A DNA stretch of 64,000 nt from Cladopsammia gracilis. Taxonomy: Eukaryota; Cnidaria; Anthozoa; Scleractinia; Dendrophylliidae. Of this stretch, positions 36,701 to 48,324 are shown piece by piece. A program made the position numbers and the translations under genes. The notes under the pieces are model-generated. The model searched no databases and was not told the DNA's origin. It saw nothing but the letters and a program-made list of their open reading frames with translations. Position 1 is the stretch's first letter. Every line of letters starts with the position of its first letter. The stretch lies in NCBI GenBank assembly GCA_022457155.1, contig JAJGOT010000214.1, positions 296,001 through 360,000 on the forward strand, given 5' to 3'.

Positions 36701-37152
36701 AGATAAAGAAAAGAAATTGCTTACCATTTCTTGGCTAAGAACAGAGCTTTGTCCTGCCACTAGGTTAGATAACCCCAATGCATCTCTGAGTAAGGAATGA
36801 ACATCTTTATTCCTCTGGCAAGAAATTTTAGTTGGAAAAGCGTTCACTGCGATAAAAGCGGCGGCGGCCAGGATACTTGTAGTCAATATTCCTATGAAAA
36901 ATAAAGTTTAAAGTTTTTTAAAACAAGACCAGCAGCGATACGAAAAAGTAAAGACGCAATTTCATTTAACTTCTCGTGTTCTTCAAGTACAGTATTTTTC
37001 AATTATCAAAACAATCAACTCAAACGGTTGAAAAACAAACTGACGGCTCTCTAAATTCGCCCCAAATGAAATTATTTAATTTATTTAAGAAGAAACAGCA
37101 TGAATTAAAGGAATAATAAGAAAAGAGCTTTCAACATTGCCTTACCTTTCAT
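33772..37152 (-). CDS. Cytokine-like secreted four-helix protein, copy 5 (diverged, 5 exons, ~214 aa)
   Basis: Exons (minus): 37146-37152 (ATGAAAG), 36725-36891, 35868-35954, 34813-34998, 33772-33969; phases 1-0-0-0; donors GTAAGG, GTAAGC, GTAAGC, GTAAGT. Signal MKGILTTSILAAAAFIAVNA with a clean A-x-A cleavage site. Exon 2 has Cys in ISCQRNK, then helix A. Exon 3 has STRWPTDPYQ and sequon NKT. Exon 4 is 62 codons, the same as in copies 2-4, with RNCHILRIFISLLENSS and SCLRKIVAIL. Exon 5 starts with a Q-rich loop (QQRGQQG), then helix D (KLILDEFYSNAL), and ends VQTCN. Only four Cys in the mature chain. Overall identity to copies 1-4 is low, but exon lengths, phases, RWP, ILRxF and the C-terminal Cys align. 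Likely a paralogous ligand with its own receptor range (inference). Confidence 0.75.
34290..34318. repeat. (TTG)n tract
   Basis: Short GTT-rich microsatellite in intron 4 of copy 5. Confidence 0.8.
34381..34672. mobile_element. MITE, TIR GGNCCTGTTTNNATGG, in intron 4 of copy 5
   Basis: Left GGGCCTGTTTGCATGG and right CCATATAAACAGGTCC are inverted, with a further inner match (GGGTGACCC types). Target duplication not resolved. Frames across it (34334-34704) are incidental. Confidence 0.65.
35100..35245. repeat. MITE-like palindromic repeat (GTGTCCGCTTNATA)
   Basis: AGTAAGAGGACACCCTGG.. and ..GGTGTCCGCTTAATAAAGG with an internal AGTGTCCGCTTCATAGGGG. Lies in intron 3 of copy 5. Confidence 0.5.
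35505..35715. repeat. Tandem duplication with GTTCGGAAAAT minisatellite
   Basis: AATGTCGCCTCAAACCTTCGTAACATC occurs twice (from 35508 and 35648), each followed by AAAACGCCTTTTGTTTTCGG. Between them, TGTTCGGAAAAT-type units repeat about six times (35570-35640). Confidence 0.85.
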
Positions 37153-37199
37153 AGTAAAACAAATCTGTTTACGGCCTCTAAGAATCTTCAAAACATATA

Positions 37200-40100
37200 T
37201 GTACCACGCTGTTTAGCTTACTTAACAAAGAATTCCATGACCAAGGATTTTCTCCTTTTTTAAGCATAAAAAAGTGAGTCATTTTCAGATTTAAGAACAT
37301 TTTCAGGGGAAACCTTACGTCGTACCTGCCGTCCACATCCATTTCCGGTTAAGGGCAGGTGCATCGGTACTTCCTGTTAGCAATGACTACGAATAAGAAG
37401 CAGCACTAAGTTGCGTTAAGAATAGTTTATTTTTGAATCATGCCTGATTTATTAACGATTAAAAGGGAATAAGGAACGAAAAGTGAAAACAAAAAAAAAA
37501 ATGTTGGGGGCCTGAGAATGCATTTTATGATATCATGACGACTTCTGTCATGGCCGGGTGTTATCAGTAACAAACGCTGTTAAAGGTTTTATTCCCCGTT
37601 TTATTTTAGATTCACGTCTTAACAAACTCTTGGTTTTCCAGCCTGTCAGTTATTCTTAAGAGAAGTTTGTATATTGCAGGGCAGTTAATGTCATAGGTTT
37701 TAACTGGTTCCCAATGTTATATCATTGCATAGCGGTAACACAGGCGTAATTAGTTCAAAAATTGTTATTTTGAGACAAAAAGTAAGTACCCTTTATTGGC
37801 AGATAATGACAGAAATATATTTAATAAATAAGCCTTAAAACTTCCTTCAATACATCCTGCATTGGTCTGAACCCTGTATACTAAGTGAGTTTCCTTGGCA
37901 AACGCCGGAAAACGTTAATGACAAACTGTAGTTTCTATTTTAGAAAACATCAAAATTGCCGGTTTAAATCGGCAGTAATAACCGCCTCTTTCCACGTGTA
38001 TATTAAAATATTTGTGGAACAGATATGGCTTTTTATAATTTTTAAAACAGGAAAGATTTTAAAGCCACAAAAAATAATAAATATACTGTAAAAAGATAAA
38101 CGAGCGAATATTGAACCCGTTGCCATAGGATAACGCACGATAGAATAATAATTTTGCGTGCATAATTTATCTCGGGACAATTTTTCCAAGAAAGTGGATC
38201 CACCTGTCGTTGCAGCGCCAGTATTGGTTGAAACCAAATTAAACAGTTTTTGTATGTGATTATCTTATTCCTAGAAATCAGCAAATTTTCATTGAAGAAT
38301 ATTGCCACGATGTTTCTGGATTTGTGTTTTACATACTACTAAAAAATGTTGCTTCGAGTGAGGAACTGATAACGTCCACATTTCAATTTATCCTTGAGAC
38401 TTGTTTTGCCTACGGTTATTTTTTAGGATAATCTCATTTTGGAGGCGAACGACGCTTCATTTATGAAAGAGATTCAAGAAATCTACGCTTCGAACGAAGA
38501 AATTTACACTTCTTGAAAAGGACGAAATAATTGGTGGAAGGTTTTTGTAACAATTCTATTTTAAGCGAGGACATTCGCACCGCATATGTACACAGTGTTC
38601 CCGGGGAAGATATTCTGCATAACAGGTAACTGTAAATATAAGGAAGTGTTGTGCGAACAGACCGCTTAGGGATTTCTACTTCGTAAGGCGACTGAGTAAC
38701 CATTAAAAAGGAACCCAACAGTTTGAAAAATAGAAGATGATTTATTTTTAAAGCTTAATATAAAATACCATCTTGAATTTTCCCTTCCGATCGAAGTTAA
38801 AAATATCAGTTAAAATAGGCTTTATAAATAGAATTTCGGTGTTGTATGGAAATCGAACGGTGAATGGTCTGAATTGGAAGGGAACATCGATTTATTCATT
38901 TTCTTTTCAGGCCAACTTTGCTTCATTGAAATAATCCCGTGTCGACAGGCGGAACTAGATTCGAGTTTTAGAATCAGATTCAGGTTTTGTGCTGGTAATC
39001 GAAGGCACAATCCCTTCATTTTTAACGGAAAATAATTTGTTGTTCTGATGAGGTGTCATAAATGAACATAATATTGCTTATACTCGAGAAACAAGTAATG
39101 TATTTCTACCTTTGGCATCGCTTATTGGCTTCAATCTTTCCAAAAATGGAAATGTGAACTGACGTTTTATCCCTGTCTATCCCATCATTTGTTATCTACA
39201 AAACGATTTCATATCCGCACCATTTCAAATCGTTAAAAAAACCCATAAGGATTACATTTTAAAATATCTAATAAATAACTGTAGCCTGATTGCAGTCAGC
39301 CTCTTGGAAAGGAATTTCTGAATTCACTATTGAAGATATTTTCAATTTCGGTTTCAATTAGTTCTGCTTCCATGTTGGATCCGTAACAAAATTTGCCCTG
39401 TTTGTGTTGTACCTGCTATCCGGACAATTTTTAGTCACCCTTTCAGAAACTTACTATTGAATGAGGTATCATTTAAGAACCTTATTAGTTTCAAACTTTA
39501 CTGGTGAACAGTCATGATCAGTAATGTGAACAGGTGCAAAATTTGCACTGAATCAAACTGTAGCCCCATGAATCCATACTATATCGGTACAATGTGAACA
39601 TTGCCGCACTGTTTTTATATGACACAAAGATTGCTGTAACATGTACAATTAAAGAGAACAATACAGTTGAACATCTCTTAGAGACCAACGTTTAAACCCT
39701 ATGCCGACAAGGGAGTGGGTAAAAAGTGCCCGCGCGCACCGTCTATAACTAGCCACTAATCCTTGTGACGGTTTGACATGTGACGTTTCCATCGAAAACA
39801 TGTTTTCACAGGCATCTTAATTTCCCCAAATTCTAAATTTCATGAAACTATTTTGATTTCTTGCCGTAAAGTTTACACTTCATATCAATTTAATATATTT
39901 CTATCTATTGGTTTTGATTACTCGAGTCAATTTTTACGCCTTTTTGACATCGGAAATCAAAGCTACGACGGCGGCTGTTTGCAATTTCCAATGTCAAGTC
40001 GTAGTGAGACCAATTAAAAAGTATAGATTTTTGGACTTGCCTGCCTCCAAGTTTCCTTGTGATAGTTTCAATAGTCTTTATGTCTCATAAGACGTATCAA

Positions 40101-40355
40101 ACAATCACCTTTCCTTTCGCGATTATCCTGGTAAATTGTCCAACGTTTGCCCCAAAAATGACCAAAAGTGGTTTGAATTTTGCTGAAAGCAATCGGGATA
40201 AGTAGAGTCTGAATAGGATAAAGTGGCCATTTACACCATGATGCTGATGTTTTGTTTGCAAATCATTATATTTGGACATATCGTACTAATACTATTTGAG
40301 TTACAAAGGGGAAGGAGAATACCTCCCCACTCCAAGTCTTATAAGAACAAAAAAT
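37200..40355. other. No gene found
   Basis: About 3.1 kb upstream of copy 5 without exon-like, promoter-like or clear TIR structures. Open frames at 37950-38310, 38461-38718 and 38822-39019 overlap each other on opposite strands and show no family features. Confidence 0.5.
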
Positions 40356-40359
40356 TGCC

Positions 40360-40640
40360 CATTCTTTCGCGATTGTGTTGATTGCTGCGCTTTGTGGTTG
40401 GCGCTAACATTTCGCGCCACTTTTTCGACCAATCAGAAGTAAAATCTTAATCTTTCCCGCACTTGGCACCAGCTAAATGTGTTGTTTTGAGCTCTTATTG
40501 GTTCTTGGATTATCTGCGTCTCGCTGTCGTGATTGGCCAAAGTGATAACTTTGGTTTTGGTTTTGGTTTACGACATTAAATGATTGAAAACTGCTTTAAG
40601 TGATCGCTTACGAAAGGGACAATTGTATTAACAGCTATAA
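40360..40640. repeat. Interspersed CCAAT-rich repeat, copy A
   Basis: GCGCCACTTTTTCGACCAATCAGAAGTAAAA.. to ..TTTGGTTTTGGTTTACGACATT..GAAAACTGCT. Matches 43230-43440. Confidence 0.7.
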
Positions 40641-41246
40641 AACTAGACATTGAACTGACTTTTTTGCCTTTTCTAGCTCTTTATTATAAGGCTTCGATAT
40701 TACAACATTTTAATTTTACTCTTTGCTCATTTTTGCAGGAAAATTATACAGCCATTACTTGAGATCCCGTGTCGTATAAGAACGTTGCACTTACTAGCCA
40801 TGGTCATGACTGCACCAAATTAACGTGTAAACCAAACATTTGCTAGGGTAAATGACATTTGCCATTAAACTGTTATTCTCTGATTCAGAGCTACTTTAAA
40901 CTGTTACACACAATATAACTGTAATAACCTTTTTGAGAAATAATACTCCAAGACCGAAAACACGCAATAAAGTAGGAATTTACGAGACTTATGAGTTGCA
41001 TAACCTATAATCCTTATTGACAATGTATAGTACGATTGGCTACGTAGTTTTATGTATATATTATCCGTTTTACACTACTTTAGTCTTACTTAGTCCCTAA
41101 TTCGACGCTGCATTGATAATTGCAGCACAAATTCTTAAACTAATCAAGCAAATTAAGAGGATTTGGCTGTGAGATAGTACTCTCACCTATGCTACAACAG
41201 TACAGTAGCCGAATTTACAGTTTACTTACTGTAGTGACCTGGGGTC

Positions 41247-41360
41247 AATTCAATAAAACTTTTACAAGTGTAATTTACAAGTGTAGCCATTGCTTCAGAG
41301 GTTGAAAACACTAGCTACACTTGTAAACTACTCTTGTAAAAGTTTTATTGAATCGATCCA
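41247..41360. mobile_element. Palindromic MITE (TCAATAAAACTTTTACAAGT)
   Basis: Left TTCAATAAAACTTTTACAAG and right CTTGTAAAAGTTTTATTGAA are perfect inverts. It sits inside a second inverted pair, TTTGAGTGGAAGTGAGATTGACG (41368-) and CGCCAGCCTCACTTTCATTCAAA (to 41526), so two fold-backs lie side by side. Confidence 0.75.
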
Positions 41361-41768
41361 TGGTCTTTGAGTGGAAGTGAGATTGACGTTGACCTTGTTT
41401 TAATACAAACCTTTCTGCTTTTCATCTGTAAATCATGTCGTTCTTATGCTAAACATTTTTTTGTTTAGCATAAGTACAAATGAAAAGCGGAAAGGCAGTC
41501 AACGCCAGCCTCACTTTCATTCAAAGGCCAGGGTCCTAAGTACACAACTGTGAAATGACCTATCAAACTATAATTTATAACTTCTGTTTCTTCTGCTACA
41601 AAATGGTTGAACTTTTAATTCTGTAGGTGAAATCCCAAATCCTGAAAGCTATTTAGCAGTTATTTTTGTTATTCTGCAATACATTACAAGGCAAACGATA
41701 ATTACCGACCTTTGAGAACGAGAAGGTCAAAATACCTTCAGCTCACTAAGCATTTAACCAATCTGAAA

Positions 41769-44749
41769 TCAAACGCATTTAGTCTTCCGAATTTTGTTAA
41801 AGTCGACATCCATTTGGAGGAGGCTTGAGTACAAGTCATCAAGAATCACGGAAACACGAAGCGCCACGCCGTGAATTGTGGGAGTAGTAGAATTTGAGGC
41901 TTGGGTAAAGTTGTGCGTGGTGCGCATGGGCATAACTGCTGTGACAGATACCGTTGAATCATTTGTTCGTGTCCTTGTTCCCTGCAATTATAATGGTCAC
42001 ACCTATTACTACACGGATATTAGTATCCTTAGTGTTAAAACACTGGAACCTCTTTTATTTTCGTTTGAAAGTGTTTTTGTGGAGGTAATTATAATTTTTG
42101 TGTAAATGTTTGGTCTCTTTGGGACAAAGTTAATTGCAATAAGGATCAGTTCGTATTACATGTATAGAGTTGCAGGTAGGATACCGGTAAAGTCGCACCA
42201 AGTCACTGGTGGTCGATAAAGCCGGAGCCTAACCCGGTTGGTGACGCATTTATACACCTGGGTTAAAAGAGACAATGTAGAGCAAAGATTTCTGCACACT
42301 AAACCATTACACCACCGCGCCTCTATGAGGTTTACCGGAAATAAAGCAGAATTTTGGCCTTTTACAATTGCCTTGTTGCATTGCCATCTGTAATAAGAAG
42401 GTGTCCGTATTATCACGGTATACTACAGAGGAACAGTTAACACGATTTGTGGTCATCATTTGGGAAAAAGTGAGGCTTCGTAGACGGGTGCTGCGTGTGT
42501 TACTACATTTACATTTAGTTACTGCATTAATTTGCTTACAGAATTAAAGATTCGCCGCAACTTCCGCAAAATAATTTGATTTAGATTGATTATGCTTCGT
42601 AGCTCGTGCTCCAAATTCTTCAAATGTTGAGCGACTGCTGAACCATCGGGGAATCGCTCAAATTCAGCTGACGAATTCTTTATCAGAGGCAAGAAGCTCC
42701 TTAGTATACGCTGATCAACAAGAAGGAGGCTTCGAGGCTGAAAACAAAATCAGACAAACGAAAAAATAGCTAAGTAACGATGGCTTTCAACGCTAACAAC
42801 TGTACAAATCAACATTATAACTGATCTGAATTCAAGTTTAACCAAGCGATCACTCTCGTAAGAGATGATTCCTCCTAAACGACACCATTCATGAAATTCC
42901 CTTATTGTGTGTGTTTATGTGTGCCACGTAATCATCGATCATCATGTAAAATGCGATTTTCGATGCGATGTTTCTTGCGATCTCCAATGCAACTTTTTGT
43001 CGCAAGTGTAATCTAGAGGCAACTTCGAAGCCATTTTGACGCGATATTTGCTGCGTTTCCCACAAATCGCTGCCAAGTTGCATCAGGTTTCAAACAAATC
43101 TCAAACAAATAACGCTTTAGATCACCGCTAGTGTACTCATGTGACTTTTATCAAGAGCTCGAGCGCGAAAAATGTTGCATTAACAAGTGCGACAAAAATT
43201 GCACATAAAATGACATGTGTAAACTAGCCTTCAAAAATCTCGCGAAACTTCTCAACCAATTAGAAGTAAAACCAAATCCAATTGTGAGTTACTCACACGC
43301 GTTTTCGTGCGCTTGGAGCCGACTACGTCTATATGCTTCGAGCTCTGATTGGTTCATTGGATTGTGTGTGCCTGTTTTGATTGAACAGAGTAATTACTTT
43401 GGTTTTGGTTTTACGATACTCAGTTGAAAACCGCTCTAAAACGAAATATTAGAGTTATACCGTTAATTCAGTGCTGTTAAGTGGCCTGGGAGCTATAGAA
43501 AGTGAGAAGTCAGCAGTTCCCCATTGATCAGATGGTGTAAGCCACTTGCTGGACTAAAGAAACCAAGGAAAATTAAAAAGTTTAGAAACGACAAACGAGC
43601 TCGAGTTGTGTACAGAAATGAATGAATGAATGAATGAATGAAAGAATGAATTATAGTAATAGTATCATATATCTTTATTGCGCCTTACTCTCCAAAGGGA
43701 GGTAGTATTGGTTTACTTACAGTAAACGGTAAACGTTAACAAGTACAATAAAGTTAAAATTATTAGTATGGAAATATCAAAGCTAAAAAATAAATAACGT
43801 ATTAATTAATTACATTTGTGCTGATTATCTCTTTTCTTTTCTGGAACATTAAATGGATGCACTTGCCTACAACTTGTATTGTATTGTCATTGTCTAAAAT
43901 TAGTAAATATAATTTTATCATAATTACTCAAAGTAGCAGGGAAGAATCTGTTGTGCAAATGAGGAATGTAGTTTGGTTCTTAGATGGATAAGTGGGTGGG
44001 TAAACCAATAAATTAATTCACTTACTACATTCGTAAAAGAACGGTAAACGTTTCCTCCTAGTCTCACAGACAATGGTAATAAATTCCATATCAAGTCTCT
44101 TGTTGTTTTATCGAGTTTGCAGTGGGGGGAATATTTGTCCACCGGTGAAGAGTACGCAGCTAAGCACAAAACGGCCAACAAAACTAGTGTTGTCTTTAAA
44201 AATCCTACCAGAGAAAAAACATATTCATAAAAAATTATATGAAGCACCGGAAGATAATGAAATAGCTAAAGCGTGTTATACACTATCTTTTCAGAGATAA
44301 AAAAGATCATCACATCAGGCAAACGAGAGGGGCCAGTTTTCCCGTATAAATGATTTTTTTTTTTCTCCCTTCAACACCAACACTTTGAAATTCCAATTCT
44401 GTTTGGAAACAGTGGATCATAAGAAGAGCCACTTTGTTAATAATCCATTCACAATATAGCTAGAAACTTTATAAATGAAATAAACGGCCATTTGCTGGAT
44501 TTTCCTCAGTGAAAGGGTTGACTATATTTTTTTCACAGTTTTTCTTGACATATGTTTAATTATATAATCCTTTATTATTGTGCACGTTTGCTAAAAGTAT
44601 GACTTTCTTTAATTCAGTTGCGAACTTCGATTCTCAAATTTTAAACTACTACTGGCCATTTCCAAAAGAATATTAACACATTGGTAGATCTGTATCCTAA
44701 GTCAAAATGTATTATCAATGGTGTATAGGTATTTGCACTCACCTGGCAT
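41769..44749 (-). CDS. Cytokine-like secreted four-helix protein, copy 6 (diverged, 5 exons, ~229 aa)
   Basis: Exons (minus): 44743-44749 (ATGCCAG), 44026-44204, 43461-43553, 42540-42737, 41769-41981; phases 1-0-0-0. Donors GTGAGT, GTAAGT, GTATAA (weak), GTAAGC. Signal MPGFLKTTLVLLAVLCLAAYS. Exon 2 has Cys in SPHCKLDKTTRDLIWNLLPL (helix A). Exon 3 has SSKWLTPSDQ, with KWL in place of RWP, and sequon NST. Exon 4 (66 codons) has QRILRSFLPLIKNSS and a second helix around LEHELRSIINLNQIILRKL. Exon 5 has three sequons (NDS, NFT, NST), helix D (VILDDLYSSLL) and ends KTKCV. The mature chain has just two Cys, one before helix A and one after helix D, the spacing expected for a disulfide joining the chain ends. 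Five sequons suggest a heavily glycosylated secreted protein. TATA box at 44857-44864. Confidence 0.76.
42165..42325 (-). mobile_element. tRNA-type SINE fragment
   Basis: Minus strand GAGGCGCGGTGGTGTAATGG resembles a pol III A-box head, followed further on by ACCCAGGTGTATAAATGCG, which I recall from cnidarian SINEs. The region around the B box is eroded. It lies in the last intron of copy 6. Confidence 0.55.
43230..43440. repeat. Interspersed CCAAT-rich repeat, copy B
   Basis: AACCAATTAGAAGTAAAACC.. to ..TTTGGTTTTGGTTTTACGAT..GAAAACCGCT, ending just before exon 3 of copy 6. Matches 40360-40640 and, more weakly, 14070-14190 and 20935-21075. Confidence 0.7.
43617..43651. repeat. (GAAT)n microsatellite
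   Basis: GAATGAATGAATGAATGAATGAAAGAATGAA in intron 2 of copy 6. Confidence 0.85.
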
Positions 44750-44856
44750 TTCCACAGTCAAACCTTTCTCGTCGACTTCGATTTGAGTATATGGCTCTCA
44801 GTCTCTTGTATCCTACTCAAAGATCGTTTGCTTTTGGACAAGCATGTCGGTGATCG

Positions 44857-44864
44857 TATTTATA
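44857..44864 (-). promoter_or_regulatory. TATA box, copy 6
   Basis: GGGTATAAATACG on the minus strand, about 110 bp upstream of the exon 1 ATG and in the same role as the proximal boxes of copies 1-4. Confidence 0.65.
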
Positions 44865-44939
44865 CCCTATCTTTCTATCGTCATTTTTCAAATACGACAC
44901 TAGACCGGCAGTTTTAATAAAAATAACTCACGCAGAGGA

Positions 44940-46050
44940 AAATATTTGTGTTCCTGTGTTTAATTATAAGTCCAGATATGAATGTCTCTATGAATTACGA
45001 GATGGACACCTCTTTGAATAAATCTAATTTGTCATAGTATTTTTTTAAATACCACGTTACTGGCCATTATGTGAACTCAACCTTTTGGTTTTTGCTTTGG
45101 CGTAAAATAACAACAGAAAAACAGAATCTAATACTGACAGTGATTTATAGTGTGTTATACATGTAATAAGAAAAACTTAGCTAGAAAATAAAGTAAACGT
45201 TGTGTTCCTGTGGTTTATAAGTCGAGAGATATGAACGTCCCTATGAGTTAAAAGATGAATACCCCTATGAATTAATTGGTGTCATTGTATTTTTTCCAAT
45301 ACAACGGTAGAGGTAGTTGTACATATAAAAAATATCAGACAACACAAATATGTTCCTGATTTAGTTTTACAAATGAATATTGCTACGGATGATATGCTTT
45401 TTGCTTTTGACATAAAAAACAACAGAAAAACAGAATCCAATACAATGATTTATGTGTTACAAAAAGTAATAAAATAACAAAAATAAATTAAAGCAAAAAT
45501 GACTCAGGTAGAAAAAAATAATTTGTATTCCTGTGGTTAAAAGTCAAGAGATGAACGTCCCCATGAATTAGAGATGAACACCCCTATAAACTAATCGGTG
45601 TCATCGTATTTTTACAACGATACTGGCACTTGTACATATAAAAATTATCCAGATTAGACAACCAAACTGTGTGTCTGATTTATTATAAATAAAATCAATA
45701 ACGTGAACTTCATTTTTTCCTTTTTACTTTGACAGGTAAAAAAGAATAGAAAAACAGAATCCAATACAGTGATTCATGTGTTACAAAAAGTAACAAAATA
45801 ATAATAAAAAAAATTCAGGTAGAAAAAAACCTTTTGTTCCTGTGGTTGATAAATCGAGAGATGAACGTCCCCATGAATTAGAATTCAAAACCCCTATTTA
45901 TTAATCGATGTTATTATATTTTGAAAGTACAGGCACTTGTACATGTTAAAATTACGCAGATCAGACAACACAAATGTGTTCCTGTGGACGTTTTAATTAT
46001 TAAAAATGAACATTCCTATGGATCATAATCTGTTCCTTATGCTTTGGCGT
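44940..46050. repeat. ~310-bp tandem repeat upstream of copy 6
   Basis: Unit landmarks GTTCCTGTGGTT (44948, 45200, 45525, 45834, 45977), GAGATGAACGTCCCCATGAATTAGA and CAGACAACACAAATNTGTTCCTG (45333, 45658, 45962) recur at 305-325 bp. Four imperfect copies are visible. AT-rich; no coding signal. Confidence 0.8.
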
Positions 46051-46239
46051 CAAAAAGGAGAACAGGAAACAGAATCCAGTATAGTGGTTAATGTGTTGTT
46101 ACAAAAATATCAATACAGCAGTACTACAAAAAGTATTCTGTTAGCGAGGAAACCGGCAACGAGTAATATTGTAACCACTCGTCACTACACTTTCTTGAAA
46201 AGACAGGAAACGCAATTAACATTTCTGGCATCATAAAAG

Positions 46240-46921
46240 ACAACTTGCTCTTTTGATTCACTGACCACATTAGATTCCGTAGATTGTAGTAAATTATTTA
46301 TTATTAAGCGGAAAATGTGAATATAATTTTACCACAAAACAACGTTTATATTGAAGGCAAAATAATGTCTTATATTCAGCTTCACTTAATTTTAAAGTAA
46401 GTTAGAAGAATAATTGAAATGGACTACCGTGGGAAAATGGGAAAAATTAAGCGGCCTTTAATTTCGAATAACAGAATATGAAAGTTTAGAATTTAATTTT
46501 AGACAAGATTCTTAAATGATTTCCAAAAATGTGGTTTTATTCATAAAACAGGATGTCATAGAACGACTCTGGTTAATTCAGTCATATAAATACATATCCT
46601 CAGAATATATTTTAATGTTCAAAAAATAGCCATACGTAGTGTACGCCCCGCGTTTTTAAGCTGCTGTACGTGTTATCATCCCAAAAATCCCACCTGGTCT
46701 TATTTCGTACTCGAAGCAGCATTTTCTATCTCTCCATAAACAAAAGACATTAAATGTTTCTATGCTATGAAAATCTCGAGGTGACATTTTCCTAAAGGAA
46801 ACGTCACTTTTTAGTGTAATTTATTACCAATAACGAATGCAACTATGGCCCGCCCGCACAGACTATTCCGCCACGAAACGGTCCTTCTAATTTTTGTACC
46901 CTCGGAATTTTTTTGTCTTAC
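46240..46921. other. No feature found
   Basis: AT-rich stretch between the tandem repeat and the transposon stack. No exon or repeat structure was recognised. Confidence 0.4.
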
Positions 46922-47089
46922 CTATGCTGTGTTCACACTTAGGGCGAAACATGTTTAGTCTGATTACGAATAAAACATGATTCACTGTAAAACGTGTTCA
47001 CATCAGGCGGCGCAGTGCGCAAAATAATCATGATCGAAACATGTTTACTCTGAGCATGATTGAAACTACTTCACGAGGTAGTTTCTATA

Positions 47090-47638
47090 GCTGCGTTCAC
47101 ATTAAAGCCGAAACATGTTTAGAGTAAACATGTTTCAACGAAACATGTTTTGCGTACACGTGTTTGTTCTTGCATTGTTCACATCAGATGTCGGTTTCAA
47201 ACACGTTTCATGCATGGTTGAATCATTTATGCTGTTTTGTGATACTCGCATAAATTTCTGGGATGCGGTACGCTTAAAACCATTCTCGTTCAGTTTTGCG
47301 GCAATGTTCTCCCATATGTTTTGTTTCCTTCCCATTGCCGCTAATTGTCGTTGTATTTCCTCGTCTGCCCATTCTTCGACTAGACATTTGGCTTCATAAA
47401 AGCTCCAATTTTGGTTCTTTTGCACACTCGTGTCTTCTCCGCATCCATCCGCCATTTTGAATGTGTTCAGTCTGATCATGATTGAAACTACCTCATGAGG
47501 TAGTTTCAATCATGATCAGACTAATCATGTTTCAATCATGATTCGCGCAATGCACTGCCTGATGTGAACACTTTTTATGATGAAACATGTTTCATTCGTG
47601 ATCAGACTAATCATGTTTCGGCCTAGTGTGAACACAGC
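47090..47638. mobile_element. Second Harbinger-like element nested in the first
   Basis: Ends GCTGCGTTCACATTAAAGCC and the inverse of GCTGTGTTCACACTAGGCCG. It interrupts the shell where the 62652 copy reads TTTCGATCTAAGCCAG. It carries the Myb/SANT-like frame. Inner palindromes such as TGAAACTACCTCATGAGGTA lie at 47480-47515. Confidence 0.65.
47135..47509 (-). CDS. Myb/SANT-like (trihelix-type) DNA-binding protein of a Harbinger-type element
   Basis: A 124-codon frame; the better start is probably the internal MADGCG, about 18 codons in. It reads NWSFYEAKCLVEEWADEEIQ, then IWENIAAKLNENGFKRTASQ, the W..E...L...W....I...L......W..IA..L...G..RT..Q pattern of Myb/SANT-like domains. PIF/Harbinger transposons encode such an accessory Myb-like protein, which helps the transposase reach the termini. 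The usual C-terminal extension is short here and runs into the element's terminal region, so the protein is probably truncated. No DDE transposase is visible in the window. Role by family; activity doubtful. Confidence 0.6.
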   Translation of the reverse strand: MKLPHEVVSIMIRLNTFKMADGCGEDTSVQKNQNWSFYEAKCLVEEWADEEIQRQLAAMGRKQNIWENIAAKLNENGFKRTASQKFMRVSQNSINDSTMHETCLKPTSDVNNARTNTCTQNMFR

Positions 47639-47862
47639 TTAAGCCAGACGAAACACGTCAGCGCAAATGTCGTCTCCTTGTAAAACACTGCATTGCTCTT
47701 CGTTCCCAAAGAACGTGAGAAATGAGATTAGACCACAAAACATGTAACAGCAAGTTCGAAATCTATTTTTTCGATCATTTGCAATTAAAATTATTTCATG
47801 CGAGCTTATGCCTGCTTCATAAAACAGCATAAATTATACTGAGAACCAATGGCTGCGGCCGC

Positions 47863-47971
47863 GCTTGGTGAGTTAACTGGGTTATTTTTTTAGATACCCG
47901 GTTAAAATTCCAAAATAAAATAACTCGGTGAAAAGGTGTTTGTAATGAAATAACCGAGTTTATTTTTCTGA
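47863..47971. mobile_element. 109-bp insertion flanked by 8-bp GCGGCCGC duplication
   Basis: GCGGCCGC at 47855-47862 and 47972-47979. Interior AT-rich with AACTGGGTTATTTTT and AATAACCGAGTTTATTTTT in inverted relation. Removing it makes the left TIR of the 8.2-kb element identical to the right one. An 8-bp duplication is hAT-like. Confidence 0.65.
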
Positions 47972-48084
47972 GCGGCCGCACTTCAGAAGGTTGAACTTTG
48001 AACGTGAAAGATCATGTTATCATTAATTTGCTATATTCTTTATTCTTTTTTGTGACATTGTTAAGTTTCTATTCATCTGGGTCG

Positions 48085-48324
48085 GGTTGTTCAAAGCACG
48101 ATTAGTCTAACCCAGGATTAACGTCAATTTTGAATCCAGTTAAACAGTAAGTATAGGGGTCTTTTTTCATTCGTCTTCCAAAGAGTTCTGCCCTTCAGTT
48201 TCGACTTTTACTTGTCTTCACTACTATCTAACAAATGACCTTTTGAAAACATTTTTAAACAGAGAAATGAAATTCTCGGTTAACTTTTAATCCAGGGTAA
48301 GCGTTAATCGGCTTTCGAACAACC
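48085..48324. mobile_element. 240-bp MITE, TIR GGTTGTTCNAAGC
   Basis: Left GGTTGTTCAAAGCACGATTA and right TAATCGGCTTTCGAACAACC are inverted ends. Confidence 0.7.

Noticed and set aside
38461..39019. Two minus-strand frames of 65-85 codons
   Set aside because: No splice context, promoter or recognisable motif; typical of chance frames.
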